Notes under the pieces: model-generated
What the model saw: the letters and a program-made list of their open reading frames with translations, nothing else
Database searches by the model: none
Told to the model about the DNA's origin: nothing
Shown here: piece after piece, positions 47,770 to 59,667 of the stretch
Layout of the letters: every line of letters begins with the position of its first letter
Numbering within the stretch: the stretch's first letter is position 1
NCBI RefSeq assembly: GCF_014822185.1
Contig: NZ_QVLR01000062.1
Span: 1 to 64,000, forward strand
Direction of reading: 5' to 3'
Length of the DNA stretch: 64,000 nucleotides
Source: Azoarcus sp. Aa7
Lineage (GTDB): Bacteria > Pseudomonadota > Gammaproteobacteria > Burkholderiales > Rhodocyclaceae
Translations under genes and position numbers: made by a program

Positions 47770-49941
47770 ATGTTGCGCCGCTTCCCGCTCCTGCTGGTTT
47801 TTTGCGTCTTCCTCGCCGCCTGCGGGCCGGTGTGGAACGACCCCTATCCGGCGTCGGATCAGGGGCACAATATCATGTACTCGGCATTCACGGACCGTCC
47901 CAAGCATCTCGATCCGGTACAGTCGTACAGCGAGGACGAGGCCACCTTCCTGTACCAGATCTATGAGCCGCCGCTTCAGTATCACTATCTGAAACGGCCG
48001 TATACGCTGGTGCCGGGCAGCGCGGCAGCGATGCCGGTGGTGCGGCGCTATGACGAGGCCGGGCACGAACTGCCGGAGAGCGCCCCGGCGTCGCAGGTTG
48101 CGAAGAGCGTCTATGAGATCCGGATCCGACCGGGGATCCTCTACCAGCCGCACCCGGCGCTTGCGCGGCGGGCGGACGGCGCTCTGCACTATGCGGCCTT
48201 GTCGGCGACCGACCTCAAGGACGTGCGCCGCCTTGGCGATTTTGCCGAAACCGGCACGCGCGAGCTGGAGGCCGGCGATTTCGTTCATCAGATCAAGCGG
48301 CTCGCACATCCGCGAATGCACTCGCCGATCTTCGAGCTGATCGCCGAGTACCTGCCAGGCCTCAAGACCTTGCAGAAGGCGCTAGCCGAGGAAGCCGCCC
48401 GGACTTCCGGCGCGCTGGATCTGGAGCGCCATACCGTTCCGGGCATCGAGATCGTCGATCGCTATACGTATCGGATCACGCTGAAGGGCGCCTACCCGCA
48501 GTTCATGTATTGGCTGTCGATGCCGTTTTTCGCTCCGGTCCCACCCGAGGCCGACCGTTTCTACGAGCAGCCGGGCATGGCCGAGCGCAACCTGACGCTG
48601 GATTGGTGGCCGATCGGCACCGGTCCGTACATGCTGTCGGAGAACAATCCGAATGCACGCATGGTGCTCGCGCGGAATCCCAATTTCCGCGGCGAGAGCT
48701 TCCCGTGCGAAGGCGAGCCGGGCGATCGGGAGGCGGGCCTGCTCGCTGACTGCGGCAAGACGATGCCCTTCATCGACGAGGTGGTGTTCACACGCGAACG
48801 TGAGGGTATTCCTTACTGGAACAAGTTCCTGCAGGGCTATTACGACGCGTCCGGCGTTTCGTCGGACAACTTCGACCAGGCGGTGACGATGACCAGCCAG
48901 GGCGAGGTGTCGCTTTCGGACGAGATGCGCGAGCAGGGGATCGAGCTGCTGACTTCGGTGTCGCCGTCCATCTTCTATCTCGGTTTCAACATGCTCGACA
49001 GCGTCGTCGGTGCTGGAGCCGGTGCCGAGGGGCAGGCGCGGGCGCGCAAGCTGCGGCAGGCAATCTCGGTCGCGTTGGACATGGATGAATTCGTGTCGAT
49101 CTTCCTGAACGGGCGTGGGGTGACGGCGATGCATCCGATTCCGCCGGGCATTTTCGGCGCGCGTGAAGGTGAGGCCGGGATCAATCCGGTGGTGTATGAA
49201 TGGCGCGACGGGCATGCCGTGCGGCGCAGCAAGGACGTGGCGCGCCGCCTGTTGGCCGAGGCGGGGTACCCGGACGGGCGCGATGTGAAGACCGGGGAGC
49301 CGCTGATCCTCAACCTCGACACGACGCCCGGCGGACTGGGCGACAAGGCGCGTTCCGACTGGCTGGCAAAGCAGTTCCGCGAGCTCGGCGTGCAGTTCGT
49401 CGTGCGCGCGACCGACTACAACCGCTTCCAGGACAAGATCCGGGAGGGCAACGCGCAGTTGTTCTTCTTCGGCTGGAACGCCGACTATCCCGATCCCGAG
49501 AACATGCTCTTTCTCTTGCACGGCGCCCAGGCGAAGGTGAAGGAATCGGGCCAGAACGCGGCCAACTACGTGAACCCGGAGTACGACCATCTGTTCGAGA
49601 ACATGAAGAGCATGCCGGACGGACCCGAGCGGCAGGTGGTCATCGATCGCATGGTCGCGATCCTGCAGCACGATGCGCCGTGGATTTTCGGATTCCATCC
49701 GAAGGCGTATTCGCTGCAGCACGGCTGGGTGCTCAATCGCAAGACGGGAAGCATGGTGCGCAATACGCTGAAGTACCAGCGCATCGACGTCGAACGGCGC
49801 GACGCCGCGCGCGCGCAATGGAATCGGCCGATCGTGTGGCCGCTGGTGCTGGTCGGGTTGCTCGCGGCCGCCGCGATTGCGCCGGCGTTCGTGCATTACC
49901 GGCGGCGCGAGCGCGCGACCGCATTGGGAGGCGGCCGCTGA
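47770..49941 (+). CDS. ABC transporter substrate-binding lipoprotein (peptide type, family 5)
   Basis: This 723-residue peptide/oligopeptide-type receptor has a lipobox leader (PLLLVFCVFLAACGP). The SBP family 5 body includes DWWPIGTGPYMLSENNPNAR and QLFFFGWNADYPDPENMLFL. It is longer than usual (DppA about 535, YejA about 600). The C-terminal 40 residues form a hydrophobic helix with a basic tail (WPLVLVGLLAAAAIAPAFV then HYRRRER), giving a second membrane anchor. The ATG at 47770 opens the leader. Its last base is the first base of the permease start codon. Confidence 0.88.
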   Translation: MLRRFPLLLVFCVFLAACGPVWNDPYPASDQGHNIMYSAFTDRPKHLDPVQSYSEDEATFLYQIYEPPLQYHYLKRPYTLVPGSAAAMPVVRRYDEAGHELPESAPASQVAKSVYEIRIRPGILYQPHPALARRADGALHYAALSATDLKDVRRLGDFAETGTRELEAGDFVHQIKRLAHPRMHSPIFELIAEYLPGLKTLQKALAEEAARTSGALDLERHTVPGIEIVDRYTYRITLKGAYPQFMYWLSMPFFAPVPPEADRFYEQPGMAERNLTLDWWPIGTGPYMLSENNPNARMVLARNPNFRGESFPCEGEPGDREAGLLADCGKTMPFIDEVVFTREREGIPYWNKFLQGYYDASGVSSDNFDQAVTMTSQGEVSLSDEMREQGIELLTSVSPSIFYLGFNMLDSVVGAGAGAEGQARARKLRQAISVALDMDEFVSIFLNGRGVTAMHPIPPGIFGAREGEAGINPVVYEWRDGHAVRRSKDVARRLLAEAGYPDGRDVKTGEPLILNLDTTPGGLGDKARSDWLAKQFRELGVQFVVRATDYNRFQDKIREGNAQLFFFGWNADYPDPENMLFLLHGAQAKVKESGQNAANYVNPEYDHLFENMKSMPDGPERQVVIDRMVAILQHDAPWIFGFHPKAYSLQHGWVLNRKTGSMVRNTLKYQRIDVERRDAARAQWNRPIVWPLVLVGLLAAAAIAPAFVHYRRRERATALGGGR

Positions 49942-50918
49942 TGTTCGCTTACGTGCTGCGCCGGCTGCTGTATGCGCTGCCCATCCTGATCGGCGTCAAT
50001 CTCGTGACCTTCGCGCTGTTCTTCGTCGTCAATTCGCCCGACGACATGGCGCGCATGCAGCTCGGCGTGAAGCGCGTGACGCCCGAAGCGATCGAGCGCT
50101 GGAAAGTCGAACGCGGTTACGATCGGCCATTGTTCTTCAATGCCGGGGTTCAGGGGCGCGGACAGGTCACGGAGACGATCTTCTTCCAGAAGTCCCTGCG
50201 GATGTTCGCCTTCGATTTCGGGCGTGCCGACGACGGACGCGACATCGCGCAGGAGATGCGCGACCGTATGGGACCCTCGCTTGCCCTGGCGTTGCCGACT
50301 TTCGTCCTGGGCCTGTTCGCATCCGTCACGTTCGCGCTGATCCTGGTGTTCTTCCGTGCAAGCTACCTGGATTTCTGGGGCGTCGTGCTGTGTGTGGCGA
50401 TGATGTCGATCTCGAGCCTCTTTTACATCATCGGCGGGCAGTGGCTGGTCTCCAAACTGTGGGCGCTGGTGCCGATTTCCGGCTACGCGCCGGGTCTCGA
50501 CGCCGCGCGCTTCCTCGTGCTGCCGGTGGCGATCAGCGTGATCGCCGGGGTGGGTTCCAATGCGCGCTGGTACCGGACGATCTTTCTCGAGGAGATCTCG
50601 CGCGATTACGTGCGGACTGCGCGCGCGAAGGGTCTGTCGGAGCGTGTCGTGCTGTTCCGGCATGTGCTGAAGAACGCGATGATCCCGATCCTGACCGGTG
50701 TCGTCGTGGTCATTCCGCTGCTTTTCATGGGCAGCCTGCTGGTCGAGTCGTTCTTTGGCATCCCTGGGCTGGGCAGCTATACGATCGACGCGATCAACGC
50801 GCAGGACTTTGCCGTCGTGCGGGCGATGGTGTACATCGGTTCGGTGCTGTACATCATCGGCCTGATCCTGACCGATATTTCCTATACGCTGGTCGATCCG
50901 CGCGTGAGGCTGGAGTAG
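49941..50918 (+). CDS. ABC transporter permease, DppB/OppB type
   Basis: This 325-residue inner-membrane permease starts MFAYVLRRLLYALPILIGVN, the DppB signature. Six helices follow, with the ATPase-contacting loop EEISRDYVRTARAKGLSERV and the C-terminal helices ending LVDPRVRLE. The ATG at 49941 touches the receptor gene stop codon. It forms the channel with the next permease. Confidence 0.93.
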   Translation: MFAYVLRRLLYALPILIGVNLVTFALFFVVNSPDDMARMQLGVKRVTPEAIERWKVERGYDRPLFFNAGVQGRGQVTETIFFQKSLRMFAFDFGRADDGRDIAQEMRDRMGPSLALALPTFVLGLFASVTFALILVFFRASYLDFWGVVLCVAMMSISSLFYIIGGQWLVSKLWALVPISGYAPGLDAARFLVLPVAISVIAGVGSNARWYRTIFLEEISRDYVRTARAKGLSERVVLFRHVLKNAMIPILTGVVVVIPLLFMGSLLVESFFGIPGLGSYTIDAINAQDFAVVRAMVYIGSVLYIIGLILTDISYTLVDPRVRLE

Positions 50919-50921
50919 GCG

Positions 50922-52337
50922 ATGGGATTCCTGCCCGTTCTGCTGTGGACCGATGCGCTGTTCTTCCTGCTGCTCGCGATCGGGGTCGCAACGATCGTCC
51001 ATGTCCGCCGCGAGGCCCCGCTGCGCGCCGCCTGGCGCAGGGTGGGGAGCCGCGCCGGCGGCATGGCTTCGGCGGTGATCCTGCTCGCTTTCCTCGCCAT
51101 TGGCTTCGTCGACAGCCTCCATCTCCGGCCGCAGCTGCCGGTTGCCAATGGCGCGGCGGAGAATGCGCCGGTCGCCTACTCGTCCGAGGTGCTGAGCGCA
51201 CTCGATGTCCTGCTCGCCCCCTTGCGCACGCGCGTCGAGAAGACCTATTCGGCCCCCTTCGCGACGGAGTTGTATGCACGCGAAACCGTCGAACTTCCCG
51301 GGGGAGGTCAGGCGCGCATCTACCCGCGGCTCGCGTGGGGCGGGTCACACTTGGGCGAAGCGACCGGCGAGCGTGATGCGGATGTCGCACGCCGGATCGC
51401 GACCGGCGTTGCCGGCGCGATGGAGGTCTGGATCGCCGTGGCAGCAATCCTGGTCGTCATGCTGGCGCGCAGGCGCGGGAAAGGGATGGGGGAGGCAGCT
51501 CGCGCCCTGTGGCGGGGCGAGGCGGATCTGGCGTGGCGGGCCGCGCTGGTCACACTCGCCTGCGTGTTCGTGGTTGTGATTCTGGCGATCAAGCTCGCGC
51601 CCTATTACCACGTCTTCGGCACCGACAAGGTCGGGCAGGACGTGCTTTACCTGTCGCTCAAGAGCGTGCGCACCGCGCTGATCATCGGAACGCTGACGAC
51701 GCTCGTGATGCTGCCGTTCGCGGTCGCGCTGGGCATCATGGCGGGGTATCTCGGGGGCTGGGTCGATGACGTGATCCAGTACGTCTATACGGTTCTCAAT
51801 GCCATTCCTGGCGTGCTGCTGATCGCCGCCGCGGTGCTGATGATGCAGGTGGTGATCGACACCCATCCGCACTGGTTCTCGACCGCTGCCGAGCGCGCCG
51901 ACGCGCGACTATTGGCCTTGTGCCTGATCCTCGGCATAACGAGCTGGACCGGGCTGTGCCGGCTGCTGCGCGGCGAGACCCTGAAGCTGCGCGAACTGGA
52001 ATACGTGCAGGCGGCCCGCGCCTTCGGGGTAGGCACCTCCGCCATCCTGCGGCGTCACGTGCTGCCCAACGTGATGCACATCGTGCTGATCGCGCTGGTC
52101 ATGGACTTTTCCGGTCTGGTGCTGGCCGAAGCGGTGCTTTCCTATGTGGGCATCGGCGTCGATCCGACCACGATCAGCTTCGGTACGATGATCAATATGG
52201 CGCGAGCCGAACTCGCACGCGAGCCCGCGGTGTGGTGGTCGCTGATGGCCGCCTTCGCCTTCATGTTCGTGCTCGTACTATCGGCGAACCTGTTCGCCGA
52301 CGTCGTGCGCGACGCCTTCGATCCGCGCCGCTCCTGA
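50922..52337 (+). CDS. ABC transporter permease, DppC/YejE type, long form
   Basis: This 471-residue permease is longer than typical DppC (about 300). The first helix is followed by a second helix and an extra segment of about 100 residues (about 66-165), which probably faces the periplasm. Its classic permease half includes [20 protein letters not shown] and the ATPase-contacting loop [19 protein letters not shown]. It ends with [12 protein letters not shown], the usual DppC end. No ATPase gene follows. The next gene is selO. The cognate ATPase must be elsewhere. Confidence 0.9.
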   Translation: MGFLPVLLWTDALFFLLLAIGVATIVHVRREAPLRAAWRRVGSRAGGMASAVILLAFLAIGFVDSLHLRPQLPVANGAAENAPVAYSSEVLSALDVLLAPLRTRVEKTYSAPFATELYARETVELPGGGQARIYPRLAWGGSHLGEATGERDADVARRIATGVAGAMEVWIAVAAILVVMLARRRGKGMGEAARALWRGEADLAWRAALVTLACVFVVVILAIKLAPYYHVFGTDKVGQDVLYLSLKSVRTALIIGTLTTLVMLPFAVALGIMAGYLGGWVDDVIQYVYTVLNAIPGVLLIAAAVLMMQVVIDTHPHWFSTAAERADARLLALCLILGITSWTGLCRLLRGETLKLRELEYVQAARAFGVGTSAILRRHVLPNVMHIVLIALVMDFSGLVLAEAVLSYVGIGVDPTTISFGTMINMARAELAREPAVWWSLMAAFAFMFVLVLSANLFADVVRDAFDPRRS

Positions 52338-52419
52338 GCGCAGCGGACGGCGTCCGCGAACCAAGCACGGCCGCTGCCGTCTCATACGGGCAGCCCCCAA
52401 CCCCAGGCATCAACCCATA

Positions 52420-53979
<1,560 letters not shown>

Positions 53980-53991
53980 GGCAGCTACGCG

Positions 53992-54438
53992 TCAGACCCG
54001 GGTCTTCATCAGGCGCGCTTTGTCGCGCTCCCAGTCGCGCTCCTTCGCGTCCTCGCGCTTGTCGTACTGCTTCTTGCCCTTCGCGAGGCCGATCAGCGCC
54101 TTGATGCGCCCCTTGGTGTAGTGAAGGTCGAGCGGCACGAGTGCGTAGCCGGCGCGTTCGACCTTGCCGATGAGCTTGGAAATCTCGCTGCCATGGAGAA
54201 GGAGCTTGCGCGTGCGCACGGGGTCCGGCTTGATGTGCGATGAAGCAGCGGCCAGGGCGGTGATGTGCATGCCGAGGATGAAAATTTCCGCGTTGCGGAT
54301 GACCACGTAGGCTTCCTTGATGTTCGCGCGGCCGGCCCGGATCGCCTTGACCTCCCAGCCCTCGAGCACGAGCCCGGCTTCGTACTTCTCCTCGATGAAG
54401 TAGTCGTGATAGGCCTTGCGGTTGTCGATGATGCTCAT
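53992..54438 (-). CDS. smpB: SsrA-binding protein SmpB
   Basis: This 148-residue protein delivers tmRNA to stalled ribosomes. It contains [40 protein letters not shown] and the basic tail [20 protein letters not shown], which enters the mRNA channel. The ATG at 54438 matches the family start MSIIDNRKA. An upstream in-frame extension to 55002 overlaps ratA and is not real. It is divergent from ratA, an arrangement found across proteobacteria. Confidence 0.96.
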   Translation of the reverse strand: MSIIDNRKAYHDYFIEEKYEAGLVLEGWEVKAIRAGRANIKEAYVVIRNAEIFILGMHITALAAASSHIKPDPVRTRKLLLHGSEISKLIGKVERAGYALVPLDLHYTKGRIKALIGLAKGKKQYDKREDAKERDWERDKARLMKTRV

Positions 54439-54552
54439 GCGGGTTCTGGATCCTGTGCCTCGCGGCGGGTCCGCGGGAAGCGGTCGTTGGCGGTGCGTTG
54501 CGGTAGAATTGCGCATTTTAGCAGGTCGGCAAAGCGCCGGTCCCACACGCAC

Positions 54553-54990
54553 ATGGCTGAAGTCAGGAAGCAGGTTCTGATCGAGTTCACTCCCACGCAG
54601 ATGTTCGAGCTCGTCGACCGCTGCGAAGACTATCCGCAATTCCTTCCCTGGTGCGGAGGGGCAGAGGTGCAGGAGCGCACGGAACGCAAGACGGTTGCGA
54701 CGCTGCACATCAGCTATCACGGCATCAAGGCGAATTTCACGACCGAGAACGCGAAAGTATTTCCGGGCGAGATGAAAATCGGCCTCCGCGAAGGCCCCTT
54801 CACGCATCTCGACGGCCTGTGGCGATTCACGGCCCTCGGCGATACCGCGTGCAAGGTCGAGTTCAATCTGCACTACCAGTTTTCGAGCAAGCTGCTCGAA
54901 AAGGTGCTCGGCCCGGTGTTCAGCCACATCGCGAACACTTTCGTCGAATCGTTCATCAAACGCGCGCAGCAGGTGTACCCGAAGGGATGA
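54553..54990 (+). CDS. ratA: RatA/CoQ10-binding START-family protein
   Basis: This 145-residue polyketide-cyclase/START-fold protein belongs to the RatA/Coq10 family. It has [40 protein letters not shown] and the end [17 protein letters not shown]. coli RatA was described as blocking 70S association; its relatives bind ubiquinone. The ATG at 54553 gives the family start (the frame extends upstream to 54265). Its stop overlaps rnfH. Confidence 0.93.
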   Translation: MAEVRKQVLIEFTPTQMFELVDRCEDYPQFLPWCGGAEVQERTERKTVATLHISYHGIKANFTTENAKVFPGEMKIGLREGPFTHLDGLWRFTALGDTACKVEFNLHYQFSSKLLEKVLGPVFSHIANTFVESFIKRAQQVYPKG

Positions 54991-55313
54991 CAATGGCCGC
55001 ATTCATCGACGTGGAAGTCTCCTACGCACTGCCTTCGAAGCAGGAGCTGATCAAGGTCCGGGTAGCCGAGGGTGCGACGGTGCGCGATGCGATCGAGGCG
55101 TCCGGAGTACTCGTGAAGCATCCCGACATCGAACTCGACGGATGCAACAAGGTCGGCGTGTTCGCCAAGCTGACCCGTCTCGATACCGCGCTGCGCGACC
55201 ACGACCGGGTGGAAATCTACCGGCCGCTCATCGCCGATCCCAAGGCGGTGCGGAAGAAGCGTGCCGAGGAGGGCAAGGTGATGAAGAAGGGGGGCGGCCC
55301 GGCCGAGGAGTAA
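54987..55313 (+). CDS. rnfH: RnfH family protein (RatB)
   Basis: This 108-residue beta-grasp protein has [40 protein letters not shown] and the end [20 protein letters not shown]. The start ATG 54987 overlaps the ratA stop (ATGA), and an ATG two codons later is an alternative. Gene order ratA-rnfH opposite smpB is conserved. The biochemical role is unclear; some homologues sit beside Rnf electron-transport genes. Confidence 0.93.
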   Translation: MTMAAFIDVEVSYALPSKQELIKVRVAEGATVRDAIEASGVLVKHPDIELDGCNKVGVFAKLTRLDTALRDHDRVEIYRPLIADPKAVRKKRAEEGKVMKKGGGPAEE

Positions 55314-55352
55314 GGGCCGTGCGTCTGTCCCGGACGAGTCCGGGCGTGGCGC

Positions 55353-55901
55353 TTACTTGCAGTTCTCGTCGATGTAGCGCTGCGAGCGCTCGATCTCGGC
55401 CGTGCGAGCGGCATCGTCCATCAGTTCGCGCTGACCTTCGCTATTGAAGCGCGTGACGCGGCGGCTGTTCTTCAGTCCGACGATCTGGCTGCGTGCCTGG
55501 TCGCAGTAGCGCGCGACTTCGGCTGCTTTCTGGCGTTCCTTTTCAGCCTTGGCTTCGGCCTCGGCCGCGGCCACTTTGCGCTGGCGGAATTCGGTTTCCT
55601 TCTCCGCCATCGTCTTCGGCTTGGACGGGTCGGCCTTTTCCTCCGACGGCTTGCCGGCCTCGCCGGCAGCAGCGTCGGTCGCGGGCTTCTGCGACGCCGT
55701 CTCGGCCGATTGATCCGGTGCGACATCATCGGTCACCGGCGCCTTGGGTCGGCTCGCAGGCTTGACCGTCTTCGCAGCTCCGGTAGGAGGGGGCGAGTCC
55801 GAATAGTTGATCCGTCCCTGCGCGTCGCGCCACTGATACACCTGTGCTGCTGCAGGCAGTGCAAGGGTCAGGCTCAACACGAGCAGACTAAGGCGACGCA
55901 T
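55353..55901 (-). CDS. DUF4124 domain protein
   Basis: This 182-residue exported protein has a signal (LLVLSLTLALPAAAQ) followed by the short DUF4124 motif (VYQWRDAQGRINYSDSPPP). A long Ala/Pro/Lys/Glu-rich helical tail follows (KETEFRQRKVAAAEAEAKA). The family is common in beta- and gammaproteobacteria and has no assigned function. It diverges from guaB, sharing an 83-bp gap that holds the guaB promoter. Confidence 0.85.
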   Translation of the reverse strand: MRRLSLLVLSLTLALPAAAQVYQWRDAQGRINYSDSPPPTGAAKTVKPASRPKAPVTDDVAPDQSAETASQKPATDAAAGEAGKPSEEKADPSKPKTMAEKETEFRQRKVAAAEAEAKAEKERQKAAEVARYCDQARSQIVGLKNSRRVTRFNSEGQRELMDDAARTAEIERSQRYIDENCK

Positions 55902-55918
55902 CGGACGGGCTCCATTGA

Positions 55919-57445
<1,527 letters not shown>

Positions 57446-57461
57446 TCCGATCCCGACACAG

Positions 57462-57493
57462 AAGGCGGCCCGCTCGGGCCGCCTTTCCTTTTT
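57462..57493 (+). terminator. Terminator between guaB and guaA
   Basis: AAGGCGGCCCG / CGGGCCGCCTT (57462-57485) is a perfect 11-bp stem with a 2-base centre, followed by TCCTTTTTT. It would end or attenuate guaB transcripts 24 bp before guaA. Confidence 0.75.
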
Positions 57494-57516
57494 TCGTACG
57501 TCCCGAGAGCGTTGCC

Positions 57517-59082
57517 ATGGCTCATCAGAAAATCCTCATCCTCGACTTCGGTTCCCAGGTCACCCAGCTCATCGCCCGTCGTGTGCGCGAGCAGCAGGTG
57601 TATTGCGAACTCCATCCCTTCGACGTCTCCGATGATTTCGTACGCGAGTTCGCCCCGGCCGGCGTGATCCTGTCGGGCGGGCCGAATTCGGTGTACGAGG
57701 CGCTGGAGTGGAAGGCCCCGCAGGCCGTGTTCGAACTCGGCGTTCCGGTACTCGGGATCTGCTACGGCATGCAGACGATGGCGCAGCAGCTTGGCGGCAA
57801 GGTCGAGAGTTCCGGCAAGCGTGAATTCGGTTATGCCGAGATCCGGGCCCGCGGGCATTCCGAGCTCTTCCGTGGTATCGAGGACCGCAGCAATGCTGAA
57901 GGTCATGGGCTGCTCGACGTCTGGATGAGCCATGGCGACAAGGTCACCGACCTGCCGGCGGGCTTCAAGGTCATCGCGAGCAACGAGTCCTGCCCCGTTG
58001 CGGCGATGGCCGACGAGGCTCGCCGGTTCTATGCGGTGCAGTTCCATCCCGAGGTCACGCACACGATCAAGGGCAAGGAAATGATCGCCCGCTTCGTGCA
58101 TGAGATCTGCGGTTGCGGCCATGACTGGAACATGCCCGATTACGTCAACGAGGCCATCGAGAAGGTGCGCGCCCAGGTCGGCGACGAGGAGGTCATCCTC
58201 GGCCTGTCCGGCGGTGTCGATTCCTCGGTGGTCGCGGCGCTGCTGCATCGCGCGATCGGCGAACAACTGACCTGCGTGTTCGTCGACAACGGCCTGCTGC
58301 GCCTGAACGAGGCCGAGCAGGTGATGGAGACCTTCTCGCGCAATCTCGGCGTCAAGGTGATCCATGTGGACGCGACCGAGCAGTTCATGGGGCATCTCAA
58401 GGGCGTCTCGGATCCGGAGGCGAAACGCAAGATCATCGGCCGCGAGTTCGTCGAGGTCTTCCAGGCCGAGGCGCAGAAGCTGCCGAACGCGAAGTGGCTG
58501 GCGCAGGGGACGATCTATCCCGACGTGATCGAGTCGGCGGGCTCGAAGACGGGCAAGGCCCACACGATCAAGAGCCACCACAACGTTGGCGGGCTGCCGG
58601 AGACGCTGAACCTGAAGCTGCTCGAACCGCTGCGCGAGCTGTTCAAGGACGAAGTGCGCGAACTGGGCATCGCGCTGGGCCTGCCGCACGACATGGTGTA
58701 TCGCCATCCCTTCCCCGGCCCTGGTCTCGGCGTGCGTATCCTCGGCGAAGTGAAGAAGGAGTTCGCCGACCTGCTGCGCCGCGCGGACGCGATCTTCATC
58801 GACGAGCTGCGCGCCGCCGACTGGTACGACAAGACCAGCCAGGCCTTCGCGGTGTTCCTGCCGGTGAAGAGCGTCGGCGTGATGGGCGATGGTCGGACCT
58901 ACGAATATGTCGTCGCGCTGCGCGCGGTGCAGACGCAGGACTTCATGACCGCGCACTGGGCCGAGCTGCCGCACAGCCTGCTGGGGAAGGTGTCGAATCG
59001 CATCATCAACGAGGTACGCGGCATCAACCGGGTCGTTTACGACATTTCCGGCAAACCGCCCGCGACGATCGAGTGGGAGTGA
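57517..59082 (+). CDS. guaA: GMP synthase (glutamine-hydrolysing)
   Basis: This 521-residue enzyme makes GMP from XMP. The N-terminal class I amidotransferase has the nucleophile in [18 protein letters not shown] and its histidine in [10 protein letters not shown]. The ATP-pyrophosphatase domain has [20 protein letters not shown]. The C-terminal dimerisation domain ends [13 protein letters not shown]. The ATG at 57517 gives the family start ([13 protein letters not shown]). It follows guaB past a terminator, so it needs readthrough or its own promoter. Confidence 0.97.
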   Translation: MAHQKILILDFGSQVTQLIARRVREQQVYCELHPFDVSDDFVREFAPAGVILSGGPNSVYEALEWKAPQAVFELGVPVLGICYGMQTMAQQLGGKVESSGKREFGYAEIRARGHSELFRGIEDRSNAEGHGLLDVWMSHGDKVTDLPAGFKVIASNESCPVAAMADEARRFYAVQFHPEVTHTIKGKEMIARFVHEICGCGHDWNMPDYVNEAIEKVRAQVGDEEVILGLSGGVDSSVVAALLHRAIGEQLTCVFVDNGLLRLNEAEQVMETFSRNLGVKVIHVDATEQFMGHLKGVSDPEAKRKIIGREFVEVFQAEAQKLPNAKWLAQGTIYPDVIESAGSKTGKAHTIKSHHNVGGLPETLNLKLLEPLRELFKDEVRELGIALGLPHDMVYRHPFPGPGLGVRILGEVKKEFADLLRRADAIFIDELRAADWYDKTSQAFAVFLPVKSVGVMGDGRTYEYVVALRAVQTQDFMTAHWAELPHSLLGKVSNRIINEVRGINRVVYDISGKPPATIEWE

Positions 59083-59667
59083 TCTGAAATAAGTATTTAT
59101 TTATAAATCAGTTACTTGCGATTTATTGGAAATGATTTCTGCGCAACCATCAACAAGCAAGTTCGTATGGCAAGTTATTGAAATGTAATTGGTTTGTGCT
59201 TGGCCGGGTCAAGCCCGCGCCTCGAATAAGCAGGTAAATTTTGACGGTATCGCTGACGGCATCGGGAAGGTGTCTTGGTGAGCCTCTGTCTAATACCGTT
59301 TAGAAGAGTAACGGTATCCGCATCGGTGGCGAAGTGCGCTTTGGTAAGGCAGTCGTTGAGAGTGACCATGGTATCGCCGTTGGTGGTGAACCAGCGCACC
59401 CCTCGTATGACGATTCGGTGACGTGTTGCCGATGCAGTCGTGAGCGCCATGTCCGAAAATCATCTACAAGTTTCGGACATGGTGGCGCGATTCAAGTGGT
59501 CGGCTGTGGTTCATTTCCTCCGCGGCTTCGGCGGGCAACTGTTGTTGGCCACCGGACGCCGGTGCCTCATGACGGCGGTCGAGGTCGGCCGAGTTGCCTG
59601 ATCGATGTCGAGTACGAACGCGTAGCCGGGTTGGCCGAATATACGTTGCTGAAAGAGATCGACATTC
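59083..59667. other. Gene-poor, partly A+T-rich region with a 12-bp inverted repeat
   Basis: This 585-bp gap starts with a markedly A+T-rich part (59090-59200). A minus-strand frame of 91 codons (59175-59450) reads MALTTASATRHRIVIRG with no recognised family. The inverted repeat CCATGTCCGAAA / TTTCGGACATGG (59447-59458 with 59471-59482) covers that frame's start codon. The repeat looks like an element end or an operator. No complete transposase could be recognised. A possible decayed mobile element is the best reading. Confidence 0.4.

Noticed and set aside
59175-59450. 91-codon minus-strand frame downstream of guaA
   Set aside because: No family recognised and no clear ribosome site; listed only as part of the gene-poor region. 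It could be a remnant of a mobile element.
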